Source of the DNA: JAUWCL01 sp964599375 | GTDB taxonomy: Bacteria; Krumholzibacteriota; Krumholzibacteriia; Krumholzibacteriales; Krumholzibacteriaceae | Assembly (NCBI GenBank): GCA_964599375.1 | Contig: CAZREW010000013.1 | Coordinates: forward strand, 1-64,000 | Direction: 5' to 3' | DNA: 64,000 nt | In this document: piece by piece, positions 16,010 to 25,728 of the stretch | Layout: every line of letters begins with the position of its first letter | Numbering within the stretch: position 1 is the stretch's first letter | Notes under the pieces: model-generated | What the model saw: the letters and a program-made list of their open reading frames with translations, nothing else | The model's database searches: none | Told to the model about the DNA's origin: nothing | Made by a program: the position numbers and the translations under genes

Positions 16010-17659
16010 ATGTTTGTGTGGTGGGCCGCCTTTTTCTTTGCAGGCGTTCTTTTTCCCAGTAGCGGAGCGAATGCCGGAGTGGCGCTCGGAGTGGCTTCGG
16101 TCATCTTCTTCTATCTTCCGGATGAATACGGGCAGGCTGTCAGGTCAAGGGCCTTCCTCACGGCAGCGACCGGCCTCTTTGTATTCCATATGGCTTCCCT
16201 GTCACCGATCGACACAGGGATCCTGAACGGTTCATCGGGAGCGGTCTTATCACGGCAGTCCGGATTCCCAGGCCCAGCCAGATATGTAAGAGAAAGGATA
16301 ATAAGCCTTACTGAGGAAAAAAGGATGACGGATAGAACGAGGGGCCTTCTCAGGGCGCTTCTCATAGCTGACAAAAAGGCTCTTCCCGTCAGCGTGAGGG
16401 ATGAATGGAGAAAGACGGGGACCGCTCACTATCTCGCTCTCAGCGGATTGCATCTCGGCCTGATCGCAGTCCCGCTCTTCGGCATACTGACACTGGCCGG
16501 CGCAAGGGGGGGCTTGCGAGACCTTTCGGCCGTCTTCGTCCTCTCGTTCTACGCAGCGGTAGCGGGTCGCCCCGGATCGCTTCTAAGAGCGTTGTCGATG
16601 ATAACGGTCATAAGGGCATCAAGACTCGCCGGGATCAGGACTGGCCCTGGCCGATGCGTTCTCGCGGGGGCATTCCTCGTCTGCATGCTTGATCCGCTTT
16701 CACTTTGTGATACGGGATTCCTTCTTTCTTTCAACGCCGCGGCCGGGGTGGCACTGCTCGGTGTGCCTGTATGCCGCTCTTTCAAGAGATGTATTGCGCG
16801 CGTCAGGGGTTGGAAGTCACTCCAGTTTCCACTGATCGCTCTCCTCATGTCTGTCTGCGTGCAGGCTTCAATGCTGCCCCTGACCGTAAGGATATTCGGG
16901 ACCGCGCCTCTTTCCGGCCCGCTGATGAGCGTGATAATGGCTCTTCCCGTGACATTGCTCCTGTACGGAGGATTCTTCCATATCATCGCCGGGCACCTGC
17001 TCCCATCAGTAACGGTGCCGGTCCTGAACATGTTATCGGACCTCTCCTCAGGCATTGTCTCCCGCGGCGCACGCCTGCCCGCGGCTGGAGTGCTGATGAC
17101 TGATTTCGACATAAGGCCATATATTATAGGACTGTCGATCATCGCTTCTGTTCACTGGGTGTCCGCAAGGAAAAGAGCCATCTTGACGGCAGGTCTGATT
17201 CTTTTACTGCTCTCGTTCGGACCGCTCTTAAGCGGCCGCTGGAAAACGTCTGACCGTGAGATAAGATTTACCTCCGGAGGCGCAGTCCTGTACGGTGGAG
17301 AAGGAGGCATCCTTGTCCTCGAAAGACATATTTCATCTCGTTCGGCGGGATTCCTTGTTAGAGACCTGCGACGGAAGGGAGTGCGCCGGGTGAAGACGAT
17401 CATTATCCTCAATCCAGCCGGCCGCTTCACTGGATCCTTATCCTCCCTCATCCTGGACTTCGGCCCGGAATTCATGATGCACAGCCCGTGGGATCCCGCA
17501 GAGACCGCCGGGGGATCGGAGTCTGTTCCTGTACGGTCCGATACGCTCGTTGAGACGGGCGGCATCCGCCTCTTGATCAGGGCTCCACTGGTCCTCCCCG
17601 GTACCGGTGCGCGAGCGGACAGTGGAGAGGCGGCACTCGCCATATCACCGCTTGACTGA
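16010..17659 (+). CDS. ComEC/Rec2-like integral membrane protein with reduced C-terminus
   Basis: A 549-residue polytopic membrane protein. The competence-domain signature is clear (GTAHYLALSGLHLGLIAVPL), preceded by LLRALLIADKKALP and followed by several hydrophobic segments. ComEC forms the inner-membrane channel for single-stranded DNA uptake. The protein is shorter than the 750-odd residues usual for ComEC. The C-terminal region, where a metallo-beta-lactamase-like domain normally sits, has FTSGGAVLYGGEGGILVLE and later strands but no HxHxDH metal motif. It may be a non-nuclease ComEC variant. GGGAGGTAGAGG before the ATG is a good ribosome site. No other competence genes are near. Confidence 0.82.
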   Translation: MFVWWAAFFFAGVLFPSSGANAGVALGVASVIFFYLPDEYGQAVRSRAFLTAATGLFVFHMASLSPIDTGILNGSSGAVLSRQSGFPGPARYVRERIISLTEEKRMTDRTRGLLRALLIADKKALPVSVRDEWRKTGTAHYLALSGLHLGLIAVPLFGILTLAGARGGLRDLSAVFVLSFYAAVAGRPGSLLRALSMITVIRASRLAGIRTGPGRCVLAGAFLVCMLDPLSLCDTGFLLSFNAAAGVALLGVPVCRSFKRCIARVRGWKSLQFPLIALLMSVCVQASMLPLTVRIFGTAPLSGPLMSVIMALPVTLLLYGGFFHIIAGHLLPSVTVPVLNMLSDLSSGIVSRGARLPAAGVLMTDFDIRPYIIGLSIIASVHWVSARKRAILTAGLILLLLSFGPLLSGRWKTSDREIRFTSGGAVLYGGEGGILVLERHISSRSAGFLVRDLRRKGVRRVKTIIILNPAGRFTGSLSSLILDFGPEFMMHSPWDPAETAGGSESVPVRSDTLVETGGIRLLIRAPLVLPGTGARADSGEAALAISPLD

Positions 17660-17800
17660 AATAGCGATGACAGATAATATCCTCGATCATCGGGTCCGCC
17701 GCGGGAGAAGGCTGCGGGCTTTCGAACGGCCGCTACGCCAGTCGGTCAGATCCAGCCACACTTGACCCCGTGGTTCGGCCCTCTCAATCTGGGAGTGATG

Positions 17801-18427
17801 ATGGAAGAGAAGATGAAGATCGCGGTGATCGCCTCGGGAAGGGGAAGCAATTTTATAGCTCTCGCGAAGGCATGCCGTGAGGATGGCTACCCGGCGGAGA
17901 TAGCCCTGCTCATAACCGACAACCCCGAAGCCGGGGCCCTCGCGTTCGCCCGTGATAATGGCATAGAAAGTTTCGTCGTGGATTGCGGTTCCAGGCGCGG
18001 CTCGATGTCGCCCGAATCGAGCGAGAAGATGCGCCGTCTCTGCACTGAAAGGGGAGTAGAGCTCGTCTGCCTGGCGGGTTTCATGAGGATAGTCAAAGGG
18101 AGTCTTCTCGACGAATATGCCGGCCGTATGCTCAATATCCATCCAGCCCTGCTTCCAAGCTTCAAGGGCCTGCACGGGCAGAAGCAGGCTCTCGATTACG
18201 GAGTCAAGGTTTCCGGCTGCACGGTCCATTTTGTGGATGCCGGCGTAGACACAGGCCCGATTATAATCCAGAAAGTCGTACCGGTGATGCGGGACGACAC
18301 CGAAGAATCTCTCAGCGCAAGGATTCTTGTCGAGGAGCACAAGGCATATCCGGAAGCGGTCAGGCTGTATGCCGGCGGAAAGATCAATATCGAGGGAAGG
18401 AGAGTCCTGATTAGTGATGAGCATTGA
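17801..18427 (+). CDS. purN: Phosphoribosylglycinamide formyltransferase
   Basis: Transfers a formyl group from 10-formyl-tetrahydrofolate to GAR, step three of purine synthesis. It begins IAVIASGRGSNF (phosphate loop) and has the catalytic Asn and His in LNIHPALLPSFKG and the Asp in VDAGVDTGPII. The length of about 208 residues is normal. The start is not certain: ATG 17801 follows GGGAG closely, ATG 17813 begins MKIAVIASG as in most homologues, and the frame stays open to 17762. It is the first of a purN-purC-purH-guaA run with overlapping ends. Confidence 0.94.
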   Translation: MEEKMKIAVIASGRGSNFIALAKACREDGYPAEIALLITDNPEAGALAFARDNGIESFVVDCGSRRGSMSPESSEKMRRLCTERGVELVCLAGFMRIVKGSLLDEYAGRMLNIHPALLPSFKGLHGQKQALDYGVKVSGCTVHFVDAGVDTGPIIIQKVVPVMRDDTEESLSARILVEEHKAYPEAVRLYAGGKINIEGRRVLISDEH

Positions 18428-19310
18428 TAAAAACATATTGCCGGGGATCGTCCCCGACTACAGCGGCAAGGTCAGGGATATCTACGATCTGGGAGAGATG
18501 CTTCTCATCGTCGCATCTGACCGCCTTTCCGCTTTCGATTCAGTCATCCCAACACCGATACCTGGCAAGGGAATAGTCCTTAATACTCTATCCGCAGCCT
18601 GGTTCGACAAGTTCGATACAGTGCCCAACCACATGATCTCAATCGAGGTCGATGACTTCCCCGATCCGTTCAACAAGTTTCCCGATCAGCTCGCGGGCAG
18701 GTCGATGCTGGTAAAGAAAGCGGACAGGCTGGACATAGAATGCATAGTAAGGGGTTATATATCTGGATCCGGATGGAAGGAATACCAGAAGACCGGATCC
18801 GTCTGTGGGATCAAGCTTCCGGGCGGGCTGAGGAACTCGGACAAACTTGAAAGGCCGATATTCACCCCGTCGACAAAGGCTGATTCGGGGCACGATGAGA
18901 ATATATCGATCGAGGAGGCTGCGAGGATCGTAGGGAAGAATACCGCCTCGGAACTTGAGAGGATAAGCCTTGAACTTTATACCAGGGCGAGCGAGTTCGC
19001 ACTGACCAAGGGGATCATCATCGCCGACACCAAATTCGAATTCGGGGTCACAGAGGGAGGGATCATAGTGATAGATGAGGTCCTGACCCCCGATTCCTCG
19101 AGGTTCTGGCTTGTCGACGAATACTCGCCCGGCCGTCAGCAGAAGAGCCTCGACAAGCAGTACGTCAGGGATTTTCTTGACCGGAGCGGCTGGAATCACG
19201 AACCGCCGGCACCAGAACTTCCCGCTGATGTAGTCAAGAAGACCAGGGAGCGCTACGCTCTCGCTGTAAAGATGTTGTTTCCTGAGCTCGACATCGAAAG
19301 GTATTTGTGA
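18417..19310 (+). CDS. purC: Phosphoribosylaminoimidazole-succinocarboxamide synthase
   Basis: Joins CAIR and aspartate with ATP to give SAICAR. The N-terminal GKVRDIYDLGEMLLIVASD followed by RLSAFDSV is the family signature, and VRGYISGSGWKEYQKTG and FTPSTKADSGHDENIS are conserved substrate contacts. At 297 residues it is the longer form found in many bacteria and yeast, not the 237-residue E. coli form. The start lies inside purN: GTG 18414 and ATG 18417 are adjacent candidates behind GAAGGAGAG. The overlap points to translational coupling. Confidence 0.95.
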   Translation: MSIDKNILPGIVPDYSGKVRDIYDLGEMLLIVASDRLSAFDSVIPTPIPGKGIVLNTLSAAWFDKFDTVPNHMISIEVDDFPDPFNKFPDQLAGRSMLVKKADRLDIECIVRGYISGSGWKEYQKTGSVCGIKLPGGLRNSDKLERPIFTPSTKADSGHDENISIEEAARIVGKNTASELERISLELYTRASEFALTKGIIIADTKFEFGVTEGGIIVIDEVLTPDSSRFWLVDEYSPGRQQKSLDKQYVRDFLDRSGWNHEPPAPELPADVVKKTRERYALAVKMLFPELDIERYL

Positions 19311-20872
19311 TGAACAGGAGGATCGAAAGGGCGCTGATCAGCGTTACGGACAAGGATGGAGTCGTGGATTTCGCGAGCGGGCTTGCCGGCAGGGGAGTGG
19401 AGATAATAGCGTCAGGCGGCACCGCCAGGGCAATAAAAGAAGCCGGGATAGAAGTGACGGAGATCAGCGAGGTGACGGGATTCCCCGAGTGCATGGACGG
19501 AAGAGTGAAGACGCTGCATCCGAAAGTGCATGGAGGGATACTCGCCGACCGCGGCAAGAAGAAACACCTCGAACAGGCTGCCGAGCTTGGGATAGATCTC
19601 ATTGACCTGGTAGCAGTCAATCTTTACCGGTTCAGGGAAGCCGCGTCAGACTCTTCGCTTTCCGAGAAGGAGATCGTCGAGCAGATCGACATAGGCGGGC
19701 CTACGCTCATAAGGTCGGCGGCGAAGAATCACGCTTCGGTGACGATCGTGACCGACCCAACGGATTACGCGTCCATCCTCGGTGAAATGGACGAAAACGA
19801 TGGATGCGTCACGGACGGGACCAGGCGTAAGCTCGCCTCGAAGGCTTTCCACCATACCGCATCCTACGATGCCGCCATATCCGTGTGGTTCGAAAGCATA
19901 GAGGCGCCAGGGGAGCTGCCCGAAGAGATTATAACGGCCTATAGAAGATTCCGCTCCCTTCGGTACGGTGAAAACCCTCACCAGAAGGCGGCCCTGTATA
20001 TCGAGGAATCTCCCGCCGGTTCCTTCCACAGGTTTATCCAGCACCAGGGGAAGGAACTGTCCTTCAACAATATCCAGGATATGTGGGCTGCCTGGCTTCT
20101 CGCCCGTGATCTCGGGGAGAATGCCTGCGCCATACTGAAACATATGAATCCGTGCGGAGCTGCTGTCTGCCCGACTGTCGCAGAGAGCTTCATCAGGGCG
20201 CGAAAGACCGATCCCGTCTCGGCATTCGGCAGCGTCATATCCATAAACGGGATCGTGGACGAGGAACTCGCGGCCGCCTCCAGGGACGGATTCGTCGAGG
20301 TGATCCTCGCGAGAGGATTTACAGACGGCGCCCTGGATGCACTGAAGAAGAAAAAGAACCTCAGACTCATAACCATACCCGAAGAGGAATGGGAAAGAGA
20401 GATCTCCGGTCTCATCAGGAGAGAGGCCGGACCGATGCTCCTGGTCCAGGAACAGGACACCGGGTTTCCGGAGATCGAGAAACTCGAGATCGTCACATCC
20501 AGGAAACCCTCCCAGGAGGAGGAGAAGGCGATGCGCCTTTCCTGGAAAGTCGTAAAACATATGAAATCGAACGGGATAGTCATCTGCGACTCCCTCGGGA
20601 CCATCGGCGTCGGAGCGGGACAGATGAGCAGGGTCGATTCCTGCAGGATCGCTGTGGACAAGGCACGCATGGAGAATATGAAGATAGAGGGCGCTTCAGC
20701 GGGTTCCGATGCGTACTTCCCCTTTCCGGACGGAGTCGAGACTCTCGCTGAAGCCGGCGTGAAATGCATAATCCAGCCCGGCGGATCTATAAGGGATGAC
20801 GAGGTGTTCGCTGCGGCAGAGAAACTCGGTATCACAATGGCTATAACCGGCAGAAGGCATTTCAGACACTAG
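19310..20872 (+). CDS. purH: Bifunctional AICAR transformylase / IMP cyclohydrolase
   Basis: Catalyses the last two steps to IMP. The N-terminal cyclohydrolase domain has RALISVTDKDGVVDFA, IASGGTARAIKEAG and RVKTLHPKVHGGILADR. The transformylase domain has LRYGENPHQKAALY, GKELSFNNIQD and the catalytic Lys-His in ILKHMNPCGAAV. The length of 520 residues is normal and the C-terminus TGRRHFRH is typical. The start ATG shares one base with the purC stop (TGATG); a GTG lies one codon upstream. Confidence 0.97.
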   Translation: MNRRIERALISVTDKDGVVDFASGLAGRGVEIIASGGTARAIKEAGIEVTEISEVTGFPECMDGRVKTLHPKVHGGILADRGKKKHLEQAAELGIDLIDLVAVNLYRFREAASDSSLSEKEIVEQIDIGGPTLIRSAAKNHASVTIVTDPTDYASILGEMDENDGCVTDGTRRKLASKAFHHTASYDAAISVWFESIEAPGELPEEIITAYRRFRSLRYGENPHQKAALYIEESPAGSFHRFIQHQGKELSFNNIQDMWAAWLLARDLGENACAILKHMNPCGAAVCPTVAESFIRARKTDPVSAFGSVISINGIVDEELAAASRDGFVEVILARGFTDGALDALKKKKNLRLITIPEEEWEREISGLIRREAGPMLLVQEQDTGFPEIEKLEIVTSRKPSQEEEKAMRLSWKVVKHMKSNGIVICDSLGTIGVGAGQMSRVDSCRIAVDKARMENMKIEGASAGSDAYFPFPDGVETLAEAGVKCIIQPGGSIRDDEVFAAAEKLGITMAITGRRHFRH

Positions 20873-20887
20873 GAGGAGCATCAGCTC

Positions 20888-22438
20888 ATGATGAGGGAGT
20901 GGGAAGGCGAATCCATCGTGATCCTCGATTTCGGATCGCAGTACACGCAGCTGATCGCCCGAAGGATAAGGGCGGAGAGCGTCTTCTCGGTCATACTGCC
21001 GAATTCCGCATCCCTCTCGGAAATAATCGCGGAAAAGCCGAAGGGGCTCGTTCTTTCGGGCGGTCCGGCCGACCTTACCGAGGAAAGCGCACCAGGGCTG
21101 GCTGCGGACATTTTTACACTCGGAATCCCTGTTCTTGGAATATGTTACGGGATGCAGTTAATATCCAGAATGAAGGGTGCCGAACTGGAGAAGGCCGACA
21201 ACCGGGAGTTCGGGCACACCAAAATCGAGGTTGATACGGACGCGGTCCTTTTCAGGGGCACTCCGCATGAGCAGAAGGTCTGGATGAGCCACGGAGTGCG
21301 CCTCAAGTCGATGCCTGAAGGATTCGATGTGATCGCGTCATCGACAGGATGCCCGATTGCAGCGATGAGCAATGACATGGAGCGTATTTACGGCCTCCAG
21401 TTCCACCCTGAGGTGTTCCATACCGAGAACGGCAACGAGATACTGCAGAACTTTCTTTTCGAGATATGCGGGTGTGACAGGACGTGGAGCTCGAGGTCAT
21501 TCGTCGAACTGGAAGTCTCAAGGATAAGGAAAAGGGTCGCAGACGCGAGAGTCCTGTGCGCAGTGAGCGGCGGCGTGGATAGCTCGGTCATGGCGGCCCT
21601 CGTCGACCGTGCCATCGGCAGACAGCTCGTACCGGTATTCGTCGACAACGGGCTGCTGAGGGAGGACGAGGCCGATGAGGTCCGTGAAATACTTGCCGGG
21701 TGCCTCACAACAGAGCTTGTATTCGTTGACGCCTCAGATGAGTTCCTCTCGAGGCTTGATGGAGTCAGCGATCCTGAGACGAAGAGGAAGATCATCGGCA
21801 AGACATTCATCGATGTATTCGAGAGAGAGAGCGAGAGGCACGGGCCTTTCGCGTTCCTCGCGCAGGGGACGCTCTATCCCGATGTCATTGAGAGCCGGTC
21901 TACGGTCGGGCCGTCCGACACGATCAAGTCCCATCATAACGTGGGAGGCCTTCCGGAAGAGATGAGCTTCGAACTGATAGAGCCACTCTCGCTCCTCTTC
22001 AAGGACGAGGTAAGGGAGGTAGGCAGGTTCCTCGATCTGCCTGCCGAACAGATCGAACGTCACCCCTTCCCCGGGCCGGGCCTTGCTGTCAGGGTCCCTG
22101 GCGCTATAACCAGGGCGGACCTCGATCTGCTTCGCAGGGTAGACCGGATATTCATAGACGGGCTCAAGCGCACGGGGCTCTATAAGGAGGTCTGGCAGGC
22201 GTTCGCCGTTCTCCTTCCCGTCAGAAGCGTAGGCGTTATGGGAGACGAGCGCACCTATCAGAAAGCCGCGGCCCTGCGGGCAGTCACCAGCACGGACGGG
22301 ATGACCGCGGACTGGGCCAGGCTCCCGTATGATTTCCTGCAGGGTATATCCAACGAGATAATCAACAGGGTGGACGGCGTGAACAGGGTCGTTTACGACA
22401 TCAGCTCCAAGCCGCCAAGCACGATCGAATGGGAATGA
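20888..22438 (+). CDS. guaA: GMP synthase (glutamine-hydrolysing)
   Basis: Converts XMP to GMP with glutamine and ATP. The glutamine amidotransferase domain has IVILDFGSQYTQLIARRIR, the nucleophile Cys in GICYGMQL and the His/Glu pair in LQFHPEVFHTE. The ATP pyrophosphatase domain has the P-loop AVSGGVDSSVMAAL, and the C-terminal dimerisation domain has PFPGPGLAVR and ends KPPSTIEWE as in all homologues. AGGAGGAG precedes the ATG. It closes the purine run, turning the IMP made by PurH toward guanine nucleotides; guaB is not in the window. Confidence 0.97.
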   Translation: MMREWEGESIVILDFGSQYTQLIARRIRAESVFSVILPNSASLSEIIAEKPKGLVLSGGPADLTEESAPGLAADIFTLGIPVLGICYGMQLISRMKGAELEKADNREFGHTKIEVDTDAVLFRGTPHEQKVWMSHGVRLKSMPEGFDVIASSTGCPIAAMSNDMERIYGLQFHPEVFHTENGNEILQNFLFEICGCDRTWSSRSFVELEVSRIRKRVADARVLCAVSGGVDSSVMAALVDRAIGRQLVPVFVDNGLLREDEADEVREILAGCLTTELVFVDASDEFLSRLDGVSDPETKRKIIGKTFIDVFERESERHGPFAFLAQGTLYPDVIESRSTVGPSDTIKSHHNVGGLPEEMSFELIEPLSLLFKDEVREVGRFLDLPAEQIERHPFPGPGLAVRVPGAITRADLDLLRRVDRIFIDGLKRTGLYKEVWQAFAVLLPVRSVGVMGDERTYQKAAALRAVTSTDGMTADWARLPYDFLQGISNEIINRVDGVNRVVYDISSKPPSTIEWE

Positions 22439-22480
22439 CGACGGGCCGGCGGAAATGAACCCTCTGGTTCTCCTGATATC

Positions 22481-24508
22481 ATGATAACTGGAAAAGGACT
22501 TCTCATCATCTTGAGCGCCGCGCTGCTCCGCATGCCCGCGGACGCATGCGGCGAGGAGTCCCTTTCCGGAGCGATGCGGGCGGTCAAGGCGGACAGTTTC
22601 GCCGCAGCCCTTGAAATCTCATACGCGCGTGATTCCAATCCCTGGCTGGAGGTTTTCAGGCTGGAAACGAGGGCGCAGGCCTTCCTGGGATTGGGCGACA
22701 GCATCCGCGCCGCCCAGCGGGCCTTCTCCGCACTTCGTCTCATATCCAGCGGCCAAGCTGAAGGTCATCCGGAAGAAGACCACCTGATCGATCTAGCAGC
22801 CATGTGCGGAGGACCAGAACTTGCGTTTCCATTTGTAACCGATGACAATTCTTCCAGGCTGCGCCCGAGGACGCTTCTCCTTCTGGCGCGTATCAGTCTC
22901 GAGTCTGGCGATACTTCCGGTGCTGCCGGATACATCTCACTCGCAGCTGAACGGAGACCGGGCGCCTGCGAGGTAGTTCTTCTCAGGGAGATGGCCGCCA
23001 TGGGAGCGCTGGATCTGCCTGAAGTCTCCCGGGAAACGGTCGCGTCCCTGGCGACTTCCGCCATATCAGCAAGGGACCTTGAGACTTCACGACTCCTGAT
23101 CGACCTCGTCAGATCGACGGCGCAGTACACCTGGTTGGCCGACATCCTGGACGCCGACCTTTCAGTCGCCTCAGGCAGGGGAGCGAAAGCTATCGCACGC
23201 TACCGTTCGGTCTTCCACGCTGAAGAATGCCCGGTCGAAGGTAAAAAGCTGGCCCTCCAAAAGCTTGCGGACCTTCAATACAGGATGAAGAGATATCGCG
23301 ACGCATTAGAAAGCTACCGGACATTCAGGCTCTATTTTCCGGACGATCCTTTCGCAGAGATATCCACGGACTGGTCCGCACGGATAGATGCCGCCGCCGG
23401 AAGACTCAAAGCGGCTGCGGAAACATGGCGGATGATATCGGATAAGGGGGCCGTTACCAGTGCGGGACGCGAGGCTCTCCTCGCCATGGCCGCAGTCCTC
23501 GAGAAACTCGGAAGAAAGGACGAGGCATACTCCATCCTCGTGGAGAATCTACCCCGTGCCGATGGAAGATTACGGGCCGCGTACCTATACTGGATCGTAA
23601 GGACCTGCGGCGACGAGCGACTTCGTTCAGACCATGCACTGTCGCTTCGAGGAGAAGCCGCGGGATCGTTCTATGCACGGGCCATCGAGGACGGCTCCGG
23701 ATTCCTAAACGCGGACGAAGAACGGGACATCGTGCCGCGGATCAGCTTGCTGGAGACGGAGACCAGAAACACCGCCTTCCCCGCAGCAGGCCCGCCGGTC
23801 GACCTTCCGTCATTAGAAGCATTCAGGTACTTTGCGGCTGAAAAGATGAAAAGCGAGGCCTCGGACTGCGCCAGGAGCTACTTGGCAGCACTCGGATCGG
23901 ACGAAAGGGGATCTAGTATCCCGACCCTTTACAATGAAGCAAGGGCGGCAGGCCTGGAGAACCTCTGCCTCGAACTGGCGGCGGCCGATCCAGGACTTTT
24001 TCCCGGAATGAAGGATCATCTGAAATATCTCTACCCCTTCACATTTGGTTCCGAGATCGACAGGGGCTCGAAGGAAAGAAATCTTCCGCCGGAGCTTGTC
24101 CTCGCGGTCATAAGAGAGGAGAGCAGGTTCGACGAAGAGATCATTTCTCCGGCCGGCGCCTGCGGTCTCATGCAGATAATGCCGTCGACCGGAGAATGGA
24201 TAGGGAAAAAGATCGGCCGTAAACACATCGTCATGCAGGACCTGCGTGATCCCGGGTTTAATATCGAGGCCGGCTGCTGGTATCTCAGATTCCTGCTCGA
24301 CAGGTCGGATGAATCGATAGTTGCCGCCCTTGCCGCCTACAATGCCGGGCACGGCCGGATGGAGTCCTGGAAGAAGAGATACCGCCCTCACGATGACCCG
24401 CTTGCCGCTCTAGAACTCATAGGCCCGTCGGAGACAAGGCAGTATGTCCGGCGGGTCCTTGAATCGATGGCCACGTACACCCGATTGGCGGCAGGCGTCC
24501 GCGAATGA
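22481..24508 (+). CDS. Soluble lytic transglycosylase (Slt70-like)
   Basis: A 675-residue periplasmic muramidase-like enzyme. A signal peptide (LLIILSAALLRMPADA) is followed by a long alpha-helical superhelix of TPR-like repeats (residues 50-500) and a C-terminal transglycosylase domain: VLAVIREESRFDEEIISPAG has the catalytic Glu, then CGLMQIMPSTGEWIG, VAALAAYNAGHGRM and ETRQYVRRVL. The doughnut-plus-SLT plan is that of E. coli Slt70. It differs from the LysM lipoprotein at 12642-14468, giving the cell at least two transglycosylase types. It follows guaA by 42 bases and is closed by a terminator at 24597-24620. Confidence 0.92.
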   Translation: MITGKGLLIILSAALLRMPADACGEESLSGAMRAVKADSFAAALEISYARDSNPWLEVFRLETRAQAFLGLGDSIRAAQRAFSALRLISSGQAEGHPEEDHLIDLAAMCGGPELAFPFVTDDNSSRLRPRTLLLLARISLESGDTSGAAGYISLAAERRPGACEVVLLREMAAMGALDLPEVSRETVASLATSAISARDLETSRLLIDLVRSTAQYTWLADILDADLSVASGRGAKAIARYRSVFHAEECPVEGKKLALQKLADLQYRMKRYRDALESYRTFRLYFPDDPFAEISTDWSARIDAAAGRLKAAAETWRMISDKGAVTSAGREALLAMAAVLEKLGRKDEAYSILVENLPRADGRLRAAYLYWIVRTCGDERLRSDHALSLRGEAAGSFYARAIEDGSGFLNADEERDIVPRISLLETETRNTAFPAAGPPVDLPSLEAFRYFAAEKMKSEASDCARSYLAALGSDERGSSIPTLYNEARAAGLENLCLELAAADPGLFPGMKDHLKYLYPFTFGSEIDRGSKERNLPPELVLAVIREESRFDEEIISPAGACGLMQIMPSTGEWIGKKIGRKHIVMQDLRDPGFNIEAGCWYLRFLLDRSDESIVAALAAYNAGHGRMESWKKRYRPHDDPLAALELIGPSETRQYVRRVLESMATYTRLAAGVRE

Positions 24509-24596
24509 CCCGCCGCGCCCAACGCTCCCTGAATGAATCCTTTACAGAAGTCGTGCGCCAGGTTTCTCATCAAAGAGGCATTTATCCTGCCGGTAC

Positions 24597-24620
24597 TGAG
24601 GCCCTTCATGCCTCATTTTT
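24597..24620 (+). terminator. Rho-independent terminator after the transglycosylase gene
   Basis: A 6-bp perfect stem TGAGGC/GCCTCA (24597-24602, 24610-24615) with a 7-base loop is followed by TTTTT. A longer outer pairing, GAGGCAT at 24575-24581 with ATGCCTC at 24608-24614, competes for the same 3' arm. Confidence 0.65.
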
Positions 24621-24705
24621 CAGAACACCCTTTTTCAGCCATGCGTAACTCATTGATAATATTTCCCATGCGCTGCATCAGAATGGGGGGCGGATGATCT
24701 CCTAT

Positions 24706-24722
24706 TTGGCCTGTGACTTGCT
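24706..24722 (+). promoter_or_regulatory. Sigma-54 (RpoN) promoter
   Basis: TTGGC at 24706-24710 (the -24 element) and TTGCT at 24718-24722 (the -12 element) have exactly ten bases between the invariant GG and GC, as sigma-54 requires. The match covers YTGGC, the G of ACG, and TTGCW. It lies about 65 bases before the TPR gene at 24787, after a terminator, in a non-coding gap of 278 bases with room for activator sites. Two sigma-54 activators are encoded at 6130-8996. Confidence 0.7.
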
Positions 24723-24786
24723 AATAGTCCCACGAGGGGTGTCCTGATGACATAGAAATGGTCAAAGGCAAGGAAGGTCGTATATC

Positions 24787-25728
24787 ATGTTCGTTGAAAC
24801 ATTCCTCAGGTTTATCCCTAAAAACAATCTTAAGAAGGCTATAGCCTTCTTTAACAAGGGTGATTACAGGAAAGCCTGCAAGGAATTCGAGGAATACATC
24901 GATCACTCAGGCGAAATGAACGCCGGGAAGGACCAGGAGCTTCTCCGGATGTATATGGTCGAGTCGTACACTGAGTACTCGAAAAAGCTCGATGGCGACG
25001 GAGACACTTCAGGAGCCGTCAAGCAGCTGGAGAAAGCGATCGAACTTCAGCCGAAGTATGCTGACGTCCATTTCGGACTGGGAAAACTCTATGAAAAAGC
25101 CGGTAACAGGGTGAATTCGAGAGAGAGCCTCAAGAGGGCCCTGTCGATCAACCCGAATTACTTCAAGGCGCGCGTGATGCTGGCCAGGAGTTACTGGCTC
25201 GATGGTAATCACGCCCGCAGCGCCGAGGAACTCGTTTCGAGCCTTTCTTCTTCGCCGGCATTCTTTATCGAACATGTCCAGGAACTCACAGGTATGATCA
25301 ACAACGATCCCGCGAACGAGGATATAACCGACCTCTTCAGGAAGCTCCTCGAGGAGAGGCCGTCTTCCTCGCAGGTCAGTAAGCAGCTGGCCCTGGAATC
25401 GATCCAGAACGGTGATTACGACTTCGCTCTTGCCGAGTTGAAAAAGGCGCTTTCCCTTCATCCTGATTATCCCGATCTGCATAACATGCTCGGAATAGCA
25501 TACGCCAACACCGGTATGACCGATGACGCCATAATGGAATTTGAGACGGCCCTAAAGATAAATCCAGAATACCTTAAGGCGAGGCTGAACCTCGCTCTCT
25601 CGCTCTATGAGAAGGGTGCCCGGGTGGAGTCCAGGAAGAACCTCGACATAGTCCTGAGGCTGGACCCTGAAAACGAACTTGCGCAGAATCTCATGAATGA
25701 ACTGTCACCTGTTGGGAGCGAGAGGTAG
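24787..25728 (+). CDS. TPR-repeat protein
   Basis: A 313-residue soluble helical-repeat protein. TPR units are visible from residue 12 (AIAFFNKGDYRKACKEFEEY), through VKQLEKAIELQPKYADVHFG, LKRALSINPNYFKARVMLA, LKKALSLHPDYPDLHNMLG, FETALKINPEYLKARLNLA and the final LDIVLRLDPENELAQNLM. No signal peptide or membrane segment is visible, so it is probably cytoplasmic or attached to the membrane through partners. It abuts the J-domain gene without spacing and is driven by the sigma-54 promoter. TPR proteins are scaffolds; the bound partner is unknown. Confidence 0.88.
   Translation: MFVETFLRFIPKNNLKKAIAFFNKGDYRKACKEFEEYIDHSGEMNAGKDQELLRMYMVESYTEYSKKLDGDGDTSGAVKQLEKAIELQPKYADVHFGLGKLYEKAGNRVNSRESLKRALSINPNYFKARVMLARSYWLDGNHARSAEELVSSLSSSPAFFIEHVQELTGMINNDPANEDITDLFRKLLEERPSSSQVSKQLALESIQNGDYDFALAELKKALSLHPDYPDLHNMLGIAYANTGMTDDAIMEFETALKINPEYLKARLNLALSLYEKGARVESRKNLDIVLRLDPENELAQNLMNELSPVGSER

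Noticed and set aside
17687..17800. Possible purine riboswitch before purN
   Set aside because: No conserved purine aptamer core or paired arms could be recognised in the short gap.
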